A stretch of 9,160 nucleotides of DNA from a bacterium. Its GTDB lineage: Bacteria > Blakebacterota > Blakebacteria > Blakebacterales > Blakebacteraceae. The notes beneath the pieces are model-generated. The model was not told the DNA's origin. It saw nothing but the letters and a program-made list of their open reading frames with translations, and did no database searches. Where the stretch lies: contig JALGWK010000040.1 in the NCBI GenBank assembly GCA_025774205.1, forward strand, positions 1-9,160, read 5' to 3'. The first letter of the stretch is position 1, and each line of letters begins with the position of its first letter. The position numbers and the translations under genes were made by a program. Positions 1 to 6,832 of this stretch are shown here, in pieces.

Positions 1-494
1 GTCCATCCCTCCGGGAGCGGGAACCGGAAGGTGAGACCGGGGTGGTTGAACCAGCCGTCACGGACAAAGCCCTGTCGGGGATCAGCCCCGTAGACGAGAC
101 CTTCGATCAGCTGCAGGTAATCCTCCTGGTTCACCAGAAGGGTGGCGTGCTCAACCTTCCCCCGCCACTCTTCGGCAAGTTCCCGGACCGATTCGACTCT
201 CTTCTCAGGCGCGGGATGAGTTGATAACCAGTCGGGCAGTCCACCGCCGCTCTTCGGGCGCATCCGTTCCAGGGTAGCGAAGAAATTCGCCATCTCACCC
301 GCGGCCCATCCCCCGGTGGTGGCGTACTCGATCCCGAGACGATCCGCCTCCCGCTCGTTATCCCGGCTGAAGCTCAGCATGAGCTGCCGTTTCCCCGTGA
401 CGGGATTCACGGCGCAGGCCGTCGCGACCGCTGCGGAGATCAGCAGGAACAGAACGATCGCATGAATGCGCCGGATGGATGAGAGTCTACTCAT
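1..494 (-). CDS. M48-type metalloprotease lipoprotein lacking its HExxH core; 3' end cut by the window edge
   Basis: The frame is open from an ATG at 494 to the left edge (164 residues). A GGCGAGG Shine-Dalgarno (501-507) lies six bases upstream of the ATG, and the gap to the preceding SDR stop is 16 bases. Residues 1-27 are basic and then hydrophobic, ending in VATAC, an acceptable lipobox, so Cys27 may be lipidated. NPVTGKRQLML (30-40) is the usual N-terminal signature of periplasmic M48 lipoproteins of the BepA/LoiP kind. It runs directly into SFSRDNEREADRLG (41-54), which in intact members lies well after HExxH and carries the third zinc ligand (Glu47 of ExxAD). The later family blocks LPDWLSTHP (86-94) and VYGADPRQGF (134-143) follow in order. 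The segment with HExxH, well over 100 residues in known members, is absent with no frameshift. The product should not be an active peptidase. It could be a decaying gene, a non-catalytic variant or an assembly collapse. Family assignment is firm; status is not. Confidence 0.82.
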   Translation of the reverse strand, partial: MSRLSSIRRIHAIVLFLLISAAVATACAVNPVTGKRQLMLSFSRDNEREADRLGIEYATTGGWAAGEMANFFATLERMRPKSGGGLPDWLSTHPAPEKRVESVRELAEEWRGKVEHATLLVNQEDYLQLIEGLVYGADPRQGFVRDGWFNHPGLTFRFPLPEGW

Positions 495-510
495 GGGTCG
501 CCTCGCCGAT

Positions 511-1266
511 TCAGCCCTGGCTGGCCAGACCGCCGGCGATCTCACCGCCGTCGATCACGAACGACTGCCCCGTGATGAACGACGCCTCCTCCGAAGCCAG
601 GAACGCGAAGAGGGCGGCCACTTCCTCAGGCGTGCCGAGACGTTCCAGAGGGAGTTTGGATGAGTAAGCGGTCTTCATCTCGGGGGTGTACTCGGCATCC
701 TGCATCGGTGTCAGGATGAATCCGGGACAGACCGCGTTGACGCGTATCGCCGGACCGAGTTCGAGGGCCATCGAGCGGGTGAGTTCCACCACTCCGGCCT
801 TCGAGGCGTTGTAGTCGGCATAGTGGTGATACCCGGTCATCGCGTTGGTGGAACCCATATTCACGATCACTCCGCCCTCACCGGTGAGCATCAGTTCCGC
901 CGCGCCTCTGCCGACCAGGAAAATCCCGTTCAGGTTCACGTCGATGACCCGGCGCCACTCCTCGGGGGTGATCTCCATGAAAGGATGCCGGATGCTGATA
1001 CCGGCGTTGTTGATGAGGATGTCGAGTCCTCCCAGCATCCCCTGTGCCTCGCCGAATGCTCTCGCGACCTCATCGGGCTCGGTGACATCGGCGCTGATGA
1101 GGCCGGCGAGGCCGGCGATCTCCCCGGCGGCGCGGTTCAGCGCCTCCTCTTCCCGGTCCCAGATGACGACCTGCGCGCCCTCCTCAAGGAAACGTCGGGC
1201 AGTCGCCGCGCCGATACCGCCGGCGCCGCCCGTGATGACCATTCTCTTGTTGAACAATCCCTTCAT
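511..1266 (-). CDS. Classical short-chain dehydrogenase/reductase (SDR), NAD-type
   Basis: A 251-residue Rossmann-fold oxidoreductase of ordinary SDR length. Visible motifs are the cofactor glycine motif TGGAGGIG (12-19); Asp37 at the end of the second beta strand (VVIWDRE), which favours NAD(H) over NADP(H); the adenine-contact Asp60 (ADV); NNAG (86-89); Asn111; and the catalytic Ser139, Tyr152 and Lys156 (YNASK). PG (181-182) and the C-terminal ITGQSFVIDGG complete the fold. The start at 1266 is preferred over an in-frame ATG at 1314 because GAGGAG lies six bases upstream and the protein then begins just before the first beta strand. It lies 54 bases after the M64 peptidase stop. The substrate cannot be read from sequence. 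Its position in a sugar and amino-acid salvage run suggests oxidation or reduction of a sugar, polyol or hydroxy acid, but this is inference. Confidence 0.93.
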   Translation of the reverse strand: MKGLFNKRMVITGGAGGIGAATARRFLEEGAQVVIWDREEEALNRAAGEIAGLAGLISADVTEPDEVARAFGEAQGMLGGLDILINNAGISIRHPFMEITPEEWRRVIDVNLNGIFLVGRGAAELMLTGEGGVIVNMGSTNAMTGYHHYADYNASKAGVVELTRSMALELGPAIRVNAVCPGFILTPMQDAEYTPEMKTAYSSKLPLERLGTPEEVAALFAFLASEEASFITGQSFVIDGGEIAGGLASQG

Positions 1267-1272
1267 GTACCA

Positions 1273-1278
1273 CTCCTC
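1273..1278 (-). promoter_or_regulatory. Shine-Dalgarno of the SDR gene (decides its start)
   Basis: GAGGAG on the minus strand sits six bases upstream of the ATG at 1266-1264. The longer in-frame ATG at 1314 would add 16 residues before the Rossmann fold that resemble no SDR N-terminus and would start almost at the stop of the preceding gene. The short start is therefore chosen. Confidence 0.8.
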
Positions 1279-1320
1279 AGTTTGAACGAGCCCGCCGGGC
1301 AATCGAGCCACCAAAACTGT

Positions 1321-2817
1321 TCATCCAGCAGGCGACAATCCGCGATAGTACCTGATCATGCAGAGCACCGCGTCCCGGCAGACGACGCAGAGGGTCCTGT
1401 TTTCAGATGAGTTCCGGAACATGAGGCAGTCCCGCATCGGCCGATAGAGTCCGGAGGTGGAATATCCGGCACCCTCGTAGGCCCCGACCGCCGCGCTCTC
1501 CGGAAGGCCGGTCAGGATCTCCTCTCTCCGATCCCCAAGTTCCTGTACTGCCTGCTCCATCTCGTCCTCAACCCGTTTGATCGCTTCCTCCGAGGCGCCC
1601 TCCTGCCGCAGCCGATCCACCCTCGCCCGCGCCTCCTGTCGGAGTTCACGCTGCCGGGCCGGGATGCCTTCGTACTCCTCTTTATCCCATGGCGTGGGGA
1701 GGGGGGTACCCGGTTCGACCAGGTGACGCCACTTCAGCCGATCGGGATCGAGCAGGGCGGTGATGTTCGGTTCGGCAGGTTCGATCCCGGCCGGATAGAA
1801 CTCGTTGTAAGCGACGGTTGAAGTGTAGTACTCGTCGGCCAGACCGGCGAAGGAATGCCCGAATTCATGCAGGAATACGTGCCCGCTCAGTTCGTCGTCG
1901 ACCGTTGATATGGCATAGAGGTTGTAGATCCCGCCACCGCCGTATCGCTCGGAATTCACCATGATCACGATGGCGTCACAGGGAACATTCCCGGCGATGT
2001 CGCGAAGGGTCCGGTTGTCTTCGGTCAGCAGGTACCGGGGCAGTCCCAGGGCATTGAATCCGGAGTTGACCGCGGTGCGCCGCCAGAGTCCCCTGGTGGG
2101 CTCATCGACGCCGCTCTCGGCAGAAGCCCGGAAAACCCCGTAGATGTTGAAATGCTCACGATTCGACTGGTACGGCTCCTCGCTGAACATGATCTCGATC
2201 CACCTCTCGAGATCGTTAACCGCCTTCGCGCGTTCATGCTCGGCGTATCCTTCGGCGATGAAGGCGATATCGACACAATCGTGGGGATCGCCACTCCGCA
2301 GCATCTCGATCGTGTCCACCCGCTCAGCGGGTGGCTCCCGGATGACACCGACACCTCCCGGATCGATTGTCGAGCTGAAGATCTCGCGGAAGGAGTTGTC
2401 CCGTTCACGAACTTCGAGGGTAAAATGAATCGGTTGTTTCGGGCAGGGGAGGAGGGCCGACTCGTGATAGGTGCGCGGAATGCCTGCCGCGGCCGGATCG
2501 GTCGTCTGGTACTCGCCGAAGTAACTGTTGAACCCTCTCGAAAAGAGAAGTTCTCCCGAGGCCTCGTCGCTGACCCTGATGAAATAGCGTCCGTTGTCGA
2601 AGGGATCGATCAGGTTGGTGAGACTGCCCGCCCACGTTCCCCGGACGTAGACCTGGTCGAGAGAGACCACTTCGTTCACGGCATCCCCGGTATGGAAATA
2701 ATCGATCCGCATGGTCTCATCGGTGAACCAGCGCTCGAATCCGTTACTCTGCCGCGCCTGCGAGGCCGCCGGAGTGAGCAGGAGCACAGCGATCGTCGCG
2801 GTGATGACAGGTCTCAT
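1321..2817 (-). CDS. Secreted M64-family zinc metallopeptidase
   Basis: The product has 498 residues. The N-terminus MRPVITATIAVLLLTPAASQA is a clear Sec signal peptide, with likely cleavage after about residue 21, so it acts outside the cytoplasm. The zinc site HEFGHSFAGLADE (317-329) matches HExxHxxxGxxDE of peptidase family M64 (IgA-peptidase-like): His317, Glu318 and His321, with Asp328 or a neighbour as the likely further ligand. GGGGIYNLY (293-301) just before it and a Cys-rich C-terminus (Cys464, 477, 480, 486) also fit the family. Residues 120-240 hold an M64-type domain (DIAFIAEGY). Between the zinc site and the Cys cluster lies a highly charged Arg/Glu stretch (about 388-435) that looks like a helical coiled-coil insertion. 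AGAGGA (2828-2833) gives a Shine-Dalgarno ten bases from the ATG, and the start is 16 bases after the kinase stop, so it should be co-transcribed. Family members are secreted proteases of mostly unknown specificity. The IgA label comes from one studied enzyme and need not apply here. Confidence 0.9.
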   Translation of the reverse strand: MRPVITATIAVLLLTPAASQARQSNGFERWFTDETMRIDYFHTGDAVNEVVSLDQVYVRGTWAGSLTNLIDPFDNGRYFIRVSDEASGELLFSRGFNSYFGEYQTTDPAAAGIPRTYHESALLPCPKQPIHFTLEVRERDNSFREIFSSTIDPGGVGVIREPPAERVDTIEMLRSGDPHDCVDIAFIAEGYAEHERAKAVNDLERWIEIMFSEEPYQSNREHFNIYGVFRASAESGVDEPTRGLWRRTAVNSGFNALGLPRYLLTEDNRTLRDIAGNVPCDAIVIMVNSERYGGGGIYNLYAISTVDDELSGHVFLHEFGHSFAGLADEYYTSTVAYNEFYPAGIEPAEPNITALLDPDRLKWRHLVEPGTPLPTPWDKEEYEGIPARQRELRQEARARVDRLRQEGASEEAIKRVEDEMEQAVQELGDRREEILTGLPESAAVGAYEGAGYSTSGLYRPMRDCLMFRNSSENRTLCVVCRDAVLCMIRYYRGLSPAG

Positions 2818-2833
2818 GGTCTGAGGATCCTCT

Positions 2834-4150
2834 TCATTCGATTGAGCGCGCCAGGGCCGGACCGGAGGGTCGCATGATCAGGGTCGTGCTGCCCGCCGCC
2901 TCAGCCGGAAAGGTCCGCCGGTACGATCCGATCCAGGTCCCTGCGAAGTCCTCGGCAGACGACTCCGGTACCAGGGCCCAGACACTGCCGCCGAAGCCCG
3001 CGCCGAAGGCCGACGAGGCCAGCGCCCCCTCCTCCCGGGCCAGACGCTGCAGCGCGTCAGTCTGGGGTATCTGGTTCTCGAGTCCCCTGGCGGCACCCTG
3101 ATGAGAGGCGTCCGCGAGTATCCCGAGTTTCTCCACGGCTCCCGTGCGGAACGCCTCGGCGGCGCCCGGCACATATTCCATCTCCTCATGGTAGAACTGT
3201 TCGAATCGGGTTGAAAGCCGCATGTCCCGGAGCCGGTCATCATCGCGTTCGGCGGCCGTCAGCATCCCGGACACCTCCGTCAAACCGGTACGGACCGCGT
3301 ATTCAGCACAGTCCAGGAGGTTATCAAGATCCGCTCCGCTGACCTCGCTCAGAATCCGGATGATCGCTGCCGCCCTGCGCGAGGCGCGGTTGTAAGAGTT
3401 GAGGGCGTCGCCCGTCTTCTCGGCCGATACTCCGGAGGTGGCGACCACCAGGCGTAGGGTATCGTCCCAGGTGAGGCGTTCCATCAGACGGATCGGAGCG
3501 TACCGGAAGAGTCCGAGACGGCCTGGCTGTGAACAGAGCATGGCGGTGTGGTCCTCGCTGCCGCCGAAGGTGCCGACTCCCGTTTCGCCGTCCAGCGTCT
3601 GGAAAGAAGCTCCGTTTTCAACGCTGCCGAGGTACTCCGCCAGGGTTTCATCGGAGGTGATGTTCTCCCGCCACGGTTCCGTCTCTTCGAGCCGGTTGAG
3701 TCGCGCCAGGACAAGGAAGGTTGCCACCATGAAGGCGCTGCTGCTGCTCATGCCGTCGGCCCGCGGAAGATCGCTCTGGAAAGCGATATCGGCCCCTTTG
3801 AGGCCGGTACTCTCCCCGAAGTTGAGGGCGATCCGGCGCGCGGTGGTAGCGGGATAGTTCAGCCAGTGTCCCGGCGGAAGAGTCGGGGAATCCCCCTGTA
3901 TAAATGAGCCGGCGTCGGCGGGGGAGTCGGCCGGGATCATCCTGATGACGGCATCGTCGCGCGGCCTGGCCGCCATCCGGAAACCACGGTCGGTCGCGGC
4001 AACAATGCTGCTTCCGCCGGCGTAGTCGGTGTGCTTGCCGAAGAGTTCGATCCGGCCCGGCACGAACGACTCGACCGTGGCCGGCTTGTCGCCTGAACTC
4101 TCCAGGGTTTCATGGCAGGCCTGCAGGAGGGGGTCGTCGTGCCGGTTCAT
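2834..4150 (-). CDS. Galactokinase-like GHMP sugar kinase
   Basis: A 438-residue kinase with the GHMP motifs in order. The galactokinase-type sugar motif GRIELFGKHTDYAGG is at 32-46. The ATP-binding loop LPRADGMSSSSAF is at 128-140. GGSEDHTA (197-203) supplies Asp200 where galactokinases have the catalytic Asp of MDQ. The C-terminal glycine motif GAGFGGS is at 383-389. Length and layout fit galactokinases, which phosphorylate the anomeric carbon of a sugar using ATP. However, the motif departs from the classical GRxNLIGEHTDYN: Lys39 replaces the Glu that contacts the sugar in known galactokinases, and Glu35 replaces the Asn. The substrate may therefore differ, for example a pentose or a uronic acid. 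Its ATG overlaps the stop of the upstream nucleotidyltransferase by four bases (ATGA), so the two are translationally coupled and probably act in sequence on one sugar. It acts in the cytoplasm. Confidence is high for a GHMP sugar-1-kinase and low for the exact substrate. Confidence 0.9.
   Translation of the reverse strand: MNRHDDPLLQACHETLESSGDKPATVESFVPGRIELFGKHTDYAGGSSIVAATDRGFRMAARPRDDAVIRMIPADSPADAGSFIQGDSPTLPPGHWLNYPATTARRIALNFGESTGLKGADIAFQSDLPRADGMSSSSAFMVATFLVLARLNRLEETEPWRENITSDETLAEYLGSVENGASFQTLDGETGVGTFGGSEDHTAMLCSQPGRLGLFRYAPIRLMERLTWDDTLRLVVATSGVSAEKTGDALNSYNRASRRAAAIIRILSEVSGADLDNLLDCAEYAVRTGLTEVSGMLTAAERDDDRLRDMRLSTRFEQFYHEEMEYVPGAAEAFRTGAVEKLGILADASHQGAARGLENQIPQTDALQRLAREEGALASSAFGAGFGGSVWALVPESSAEDFAGTWIGSYRRTFPAEAAGSTTLIMRPSGPALARSIE
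4147..4150 (-). other. ATGA stop/start overlap coupling nucleotidyltransferase and kinase
   Basis: The minus strand reads ATGA: TGA (4149-4147) ends the nucleotidyltransferase and ATG (4150-4148) starts the GHMP kinase. This arrangement normally allows re-initiation by the same ribosome and tends to keep the two proteins in matched amounts. Confidence 0.85.
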
Positions 4151-5004
4151 GGCATGATGGTCGGGAGTGAGATCGGAATGGCGCGCGTCATCTCCTCGAC
4201 CGCGGTCACATCGTGGATGCTTGTCAGGTCATACACCGGGAGCGAGAAGCGGGCAGTCCTCAGGCAGCATCCGACATCGGTCATAAGGTGGAGCGCTGCC
4301 GAGGGAAGCTCATACTCCTCCCTGACCGGATGGGGAGGGATCACCCGGCAGGCATCGTAGATCTCAGGCCCGAAGTGCCACGAATTCATCGAGATCGCGG
4401 CGGTACTGTCAAAGGTAGCCGATTCCTCCCGTCCCGGTTTCTCGATCATCCGCGTCAGGCAGCCCTCCTCATCTGTCTCGACGAGTGACATGTCGGCCAG
4501 CCGTTCCGGGGGGATGTTACCCCGGAGCAGTCCTTCGCGATCGAACAGGGTCAGGGCAGGCGGGGGCATCTCCTTCAGGGTCCGGAGGGTCTCGACGGGG
4601 TAGAGGTTGTCACAGTTGACGATCACGAACGGTTCTTCGCCGGTGAACGTCTCGGCCGAGAGGAGAGCGTGGGCTGTACCAAGGGGTTCATCCTGGATCG
4701 CGAACACCAGTTCCGCTTCCGTCAGGGCCTCCGCCAGGGCCTCGTAGTAATCCCAGAGCCGGTTCCGGGCAGCCGAGATGACCAGGCAGATGTCATCGAG
4801 TCCCGCGTCGATCAGATACTGGATCACATAATCGATGAAAGGGCGATCGTGGAACCGGATCAATCCTTTCAGGCCTTCCCGCGCGGCCTCGCGGTTCTCA
4901 GGATCGATCAGGTCGGGATCACCGCGGCGCATCCGTGAACCGGCGCCGGCAGCCAGTATTACCGCTTTACGGGTCGAACGGGACTCATGCTGACTGCTGG
5001 ACAT
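4147..5004 (-). CDS. Sugar-1-phosphate nucleotidyltransferase (NTP_transferase family)
   Basis: A 285-residue single-domain cytoplasmic enzyme. LAAGAGSRMR (17-26) is the nucleotide-binding GxGxR loop. A charged insertion of about 18 residues precedes the conserved Lys46 (GLKGLI). QDEPLGTAHAL (104-114) is the base and sugar-phosphate loop of glucose-1-phosphate nucleotidyltransferases. VNCDN contains Asp132, the expected Mg2+ ligand. EKPG (188-191) and EYELPSA (230-236) match downstream substrate-site blocks. No left-handed beta-helix acyltransferase domain follows, unlike GlmU. The start at 5004 is chosen because AGAAGG lies six bases upstream; ATGs at 5010 and 5022 lie on or before that site. 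The gene overlaps the symporter end by 20 bases and the kinase start by four. It probably converts the sugar-1-phosphate made by that kinase, plus an NTP, into an NDP-sugar. The nucleotide and sugar cannot be told from the sequence. Confidence 0.9.
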   Translation of the reverse strand: MSSSQHESRSTRKAVILAAGAGSRMRRGDPDLIDPENREAAREGLKGLIRFHDRPFIDYVIQYLIDAGLDDICLVISAARNRLWDYYEALAEALTEAELVFAIQDEPLGTAHALLSAETFTGEEPFVIVNCDNLYPVETLRTLKEMPPPALTLFDREGLLRGNIPPERLADMSLVETDEEGCLTRMIEKPGREESATFDSTAAISMNSWHFGPEIYDACRVIPPHPVREEYELPSAALHLMTDVGCCLRTARFSLPVYDLTSIHDVTAVEEMTRAIPISLPTIMP

Positions 5005-6790
5005 CGACATCCTTCTCCTCACCGGTGAATCCCAGGCCGGGCAGCAGTTTCAGCAGGAACCAGGCCGAGACGAGAAAGAGAGTGGTGCAGATGATGGCCA
5101 GCAGGGTCTTTCCGTAGAGGAAGAAGCCGGTCCCGAAGAGGGCCGAGTAGACGGTCGCTATGCCCAGGAACCAGCCGAGGAAGGACGCGGTCAACGTCTC
5201 TCCACTAGCTTTGACATCGCTGGTGTCCACTGCCTTCTTCCAGCCCGGCCCGAGCGGGCGGATCCGGTCGTAGAACGACTGGAGCGTTTCCCGGCTGGCC
5301 GGCCGGGTGAGCAGCATGACCGTGAACCAGCCGGCAGTGGTGATGCCAACCCCGAGCACCAGGCGCATCGAGGGATGTATCTCGGCGAATCCGAGGGTGC
5401 CATGCAGGAATTCGAAATAGATCGCCACCAGGAATGAGATGACCATCGCGGCGATCTCTGCCCAGGCATTGATCCTCCACCAGAACCATCGGAGCAGGAA
5501 AATCAGACCGGTTCCGGCCCCGATCTGCAGCAGGATGCGGAAGGCCTGCAGGGCATTCTCCAGCCAGAGGGAGACCACCGAGGCTATGACGATGAGGAGG
5601 ACGGTCGAGATCCTGGCTACCAGTACATAGTGGCGATCCCCCCTGTCACGGGAGATGAAGCGCCGGTAGAAATCGTCGACGATGTATGATGAGCCCCAGT
5701 TCAGGTGGGTGCTGATGGTACTCATATAGGCGGCAGCGAGGGAGGCAATCGCCAGTCCGAGCAATCCGTGAGGCAGGAAGACGAGCATGGCGGGATAGGC
5801 CAGATCGTGACCGATGATGCTCGGGTCGAGGTCGGGGAACGCCGCCTGGATCGAGTCGAGGGTCGGGTAGACCAGGAGGGAGCAGAGCGCGACCAGTATC
5901 CACGGCCATGGACGGAGCGCGTAGTGGGCCACGTTGAACCAGAGGGTGGAGAGCATCGACTCTTTTTCATTTCTGGCAGCGAGCATTCTCTGGGCTACAT
6001 ACCCCCCGCCACCCGGTTCAGCTCCGGGGTACCAGGTGCTCCACCATTGCACCGCGATCGGCACAATGAAGACAGGCAGGAGGGTGTGCCAGTCGGTGAA
6101 ATCGGGCAGGAAGTTCAGCTTTCCCGCGAGTTGGGGACTGGAGATGAGTCCGCTCAACCCGCCGACGGCAGGCTGCTGCAGAGCGAAGATGGCCGCCGCG
6201 ACCGATCCAATCATCGCGATGACGAACAGGAGAAGGTCGGTAACGACTACTCCCCACAGGCCGCTGGAGGCTGAATAGATCGCCGTAACGGTGGCGCAGA
6301 CCACCACTGTGGTGTACTTGTCGACGCCGAGCAGAACCCCGGAGATCTTGATGGCCGCCATGGTGACCGTGGCCATGATCATGACGTTGAAGAACACTCC
6401 GAGGTAAATGGAACGGAATCCTCGGAGGAACGCCGCCGGGCGGCCGCTGTAGCGCAGCTCATAGAAGCCCATGTCGGTAAGGGCACCCAATCGTCTCCAC
6501 AATTTCGCGTAGAAGAAGACGGTGCACATGCCGGTGATCAGGTAGGCCCACCAGATCCAGTTGCCGCTGACACCGCCCGTGCGGACGATATCGGTCACGA
6601 GATTCGGCGTGTCGGTGGAGAAGGTGGTGGCCACCATCGAGGTGCCGAGCAGCCACCAGGGGAGTTTCCTGCCGGAAAGGAAGAACTCGTCCACTCCCCG
6701 TCCGGCCCGCTTGATGAAGTAGAGGCCTACGCCCAGGGCCAGCACCGCGTACCCTGCCATGACCGCCCAGTCGATTCCCGCTAACCGCAT
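4985..6790 (-). CDS. Sodium:solute symporter (SSS family) membrane transporter
   Basis: A 601-residue polytopic inner-membrane protein with about 13-14 hydrophobic segments, beginning at 9-27 and ending with a pair near 536-582. The first helix and re-entrant motif read SGRKLPWWLLGTSMVATTFS (39-58), a hallmark of the LeuT-fold SSS family (PutP, SGLT). PGAEPGGGGYVAQRMLAARN (255-274) corresponds to the family's central signature loop. AAAYMSTISTHLNWGSSYIVDDF (352-374 region) is the helix that carries the Na2-site Ser/Thr residues. A long hydrophilic loop occupies about 497-535. The start is supported by GGGAAGG (6801-6807) ten bases upstream, and the gap from the serine dehydratase stop is 42 bases. 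The family couples Na+ entry to uptake of sugars, proline or other small solutes. Neighbours allow either a sugar (kinase and nucleotidyltransferase immediately downstream) or an imino/amino acid (dehydratases upstream). The tight overlap with the sugar genes makes a sugar somewhat more likely. Confidence 0.93.
   Translation of the reverse strand: MRLAGIDWAVMAGYAVLALGVGLYFIKRAGRGVDEFFLSGRKLPWWLLGTSMVATTFSTDTPNLVTDIVRTGGVSGNWIWWAYLITGMCTVFFYAKLWRRLGALTDMGFYELRYSGRPAAFLRGFRSIYLGVFFNVMIMATVTMAAIKISGVLLGVDKYTTVVVCATVTAIYSASSGLWGVVVTDLLLFVIAMIGSVAAAIFALQQPAVGGLSGLISSPQLAGKLNFLPDFTDWHTLLPVFIVPIAVQWWSTWYPGAEPGGGGYVAQRMLAARNEKESMLSTLWFNVAHYALRPWPWILVALCSLLVYPTLDSIQAAFPDLDPSIIGHDLAYPAMLVFLPHGLLGLAIASLAAAYMSTISTHLNWGSSYIVDDFYRRFISRDRGDRHYVLVARISTVLLIVIASVVSLWLENALQAFRILLQIGAGTGLIFLLRWFWWRINAWAEIAAMVISFLVAIYFEFLHGTLGFAEIHPSMRLVLGVGITTAGWFTVMLLTRPASRETLQSFYDRIRPLGPGWKKAVDTSDVKASGETLTASFLGWFLGIATVYSALFGTGFFLYGKTLLAIICTTLFLVSAWFLLKLLPGLGFTGEEKDVDVQQSA
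5011..5020 (-). promoter_or_regulatory. Shine-Dalgarno of the nucleotidyltransferase, inside the symporter coding end
   Basis: The minus strand reads GAGGAGAAGG here, within the last codons of the symporter (EEKD). It points to ATG 5004, six bases away, rather than ATG 5010, which abuts it, or ATG 5022, which precedes it. Translation of the two genes is therefore likely coupled. Confidence 0.7.
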
Positions 6791-6832
6791 CTGCCGTTAT
6801 CCTTCCCTTCCAGTCCGTCGTGATGGAGGCGT

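Noticed and set aside
511-1314. Longer SDR starting at ATG 1314
   Set aside because: The extra 16 residues do not resemble an SDR N-terminus, and the ATG at 1266 has a well-spaced GAGGAG.
1267-1320. GC-rich inverted repeat GCCCGGCGGGC in the M64-SDR gap as a terminator
   Set aside because: The stem is only four or five pairs and no T-run follows it, so it does not support a rho-independent terminator. The gap mainly carries the SDR ribosome site.
823-1410. Plus-strand open frame of 195 codons opposite the SDR and the M64 end
   Set aside because: It crosses two well-supported minus-strand genes and has no ribosome site or family motif that I can see.
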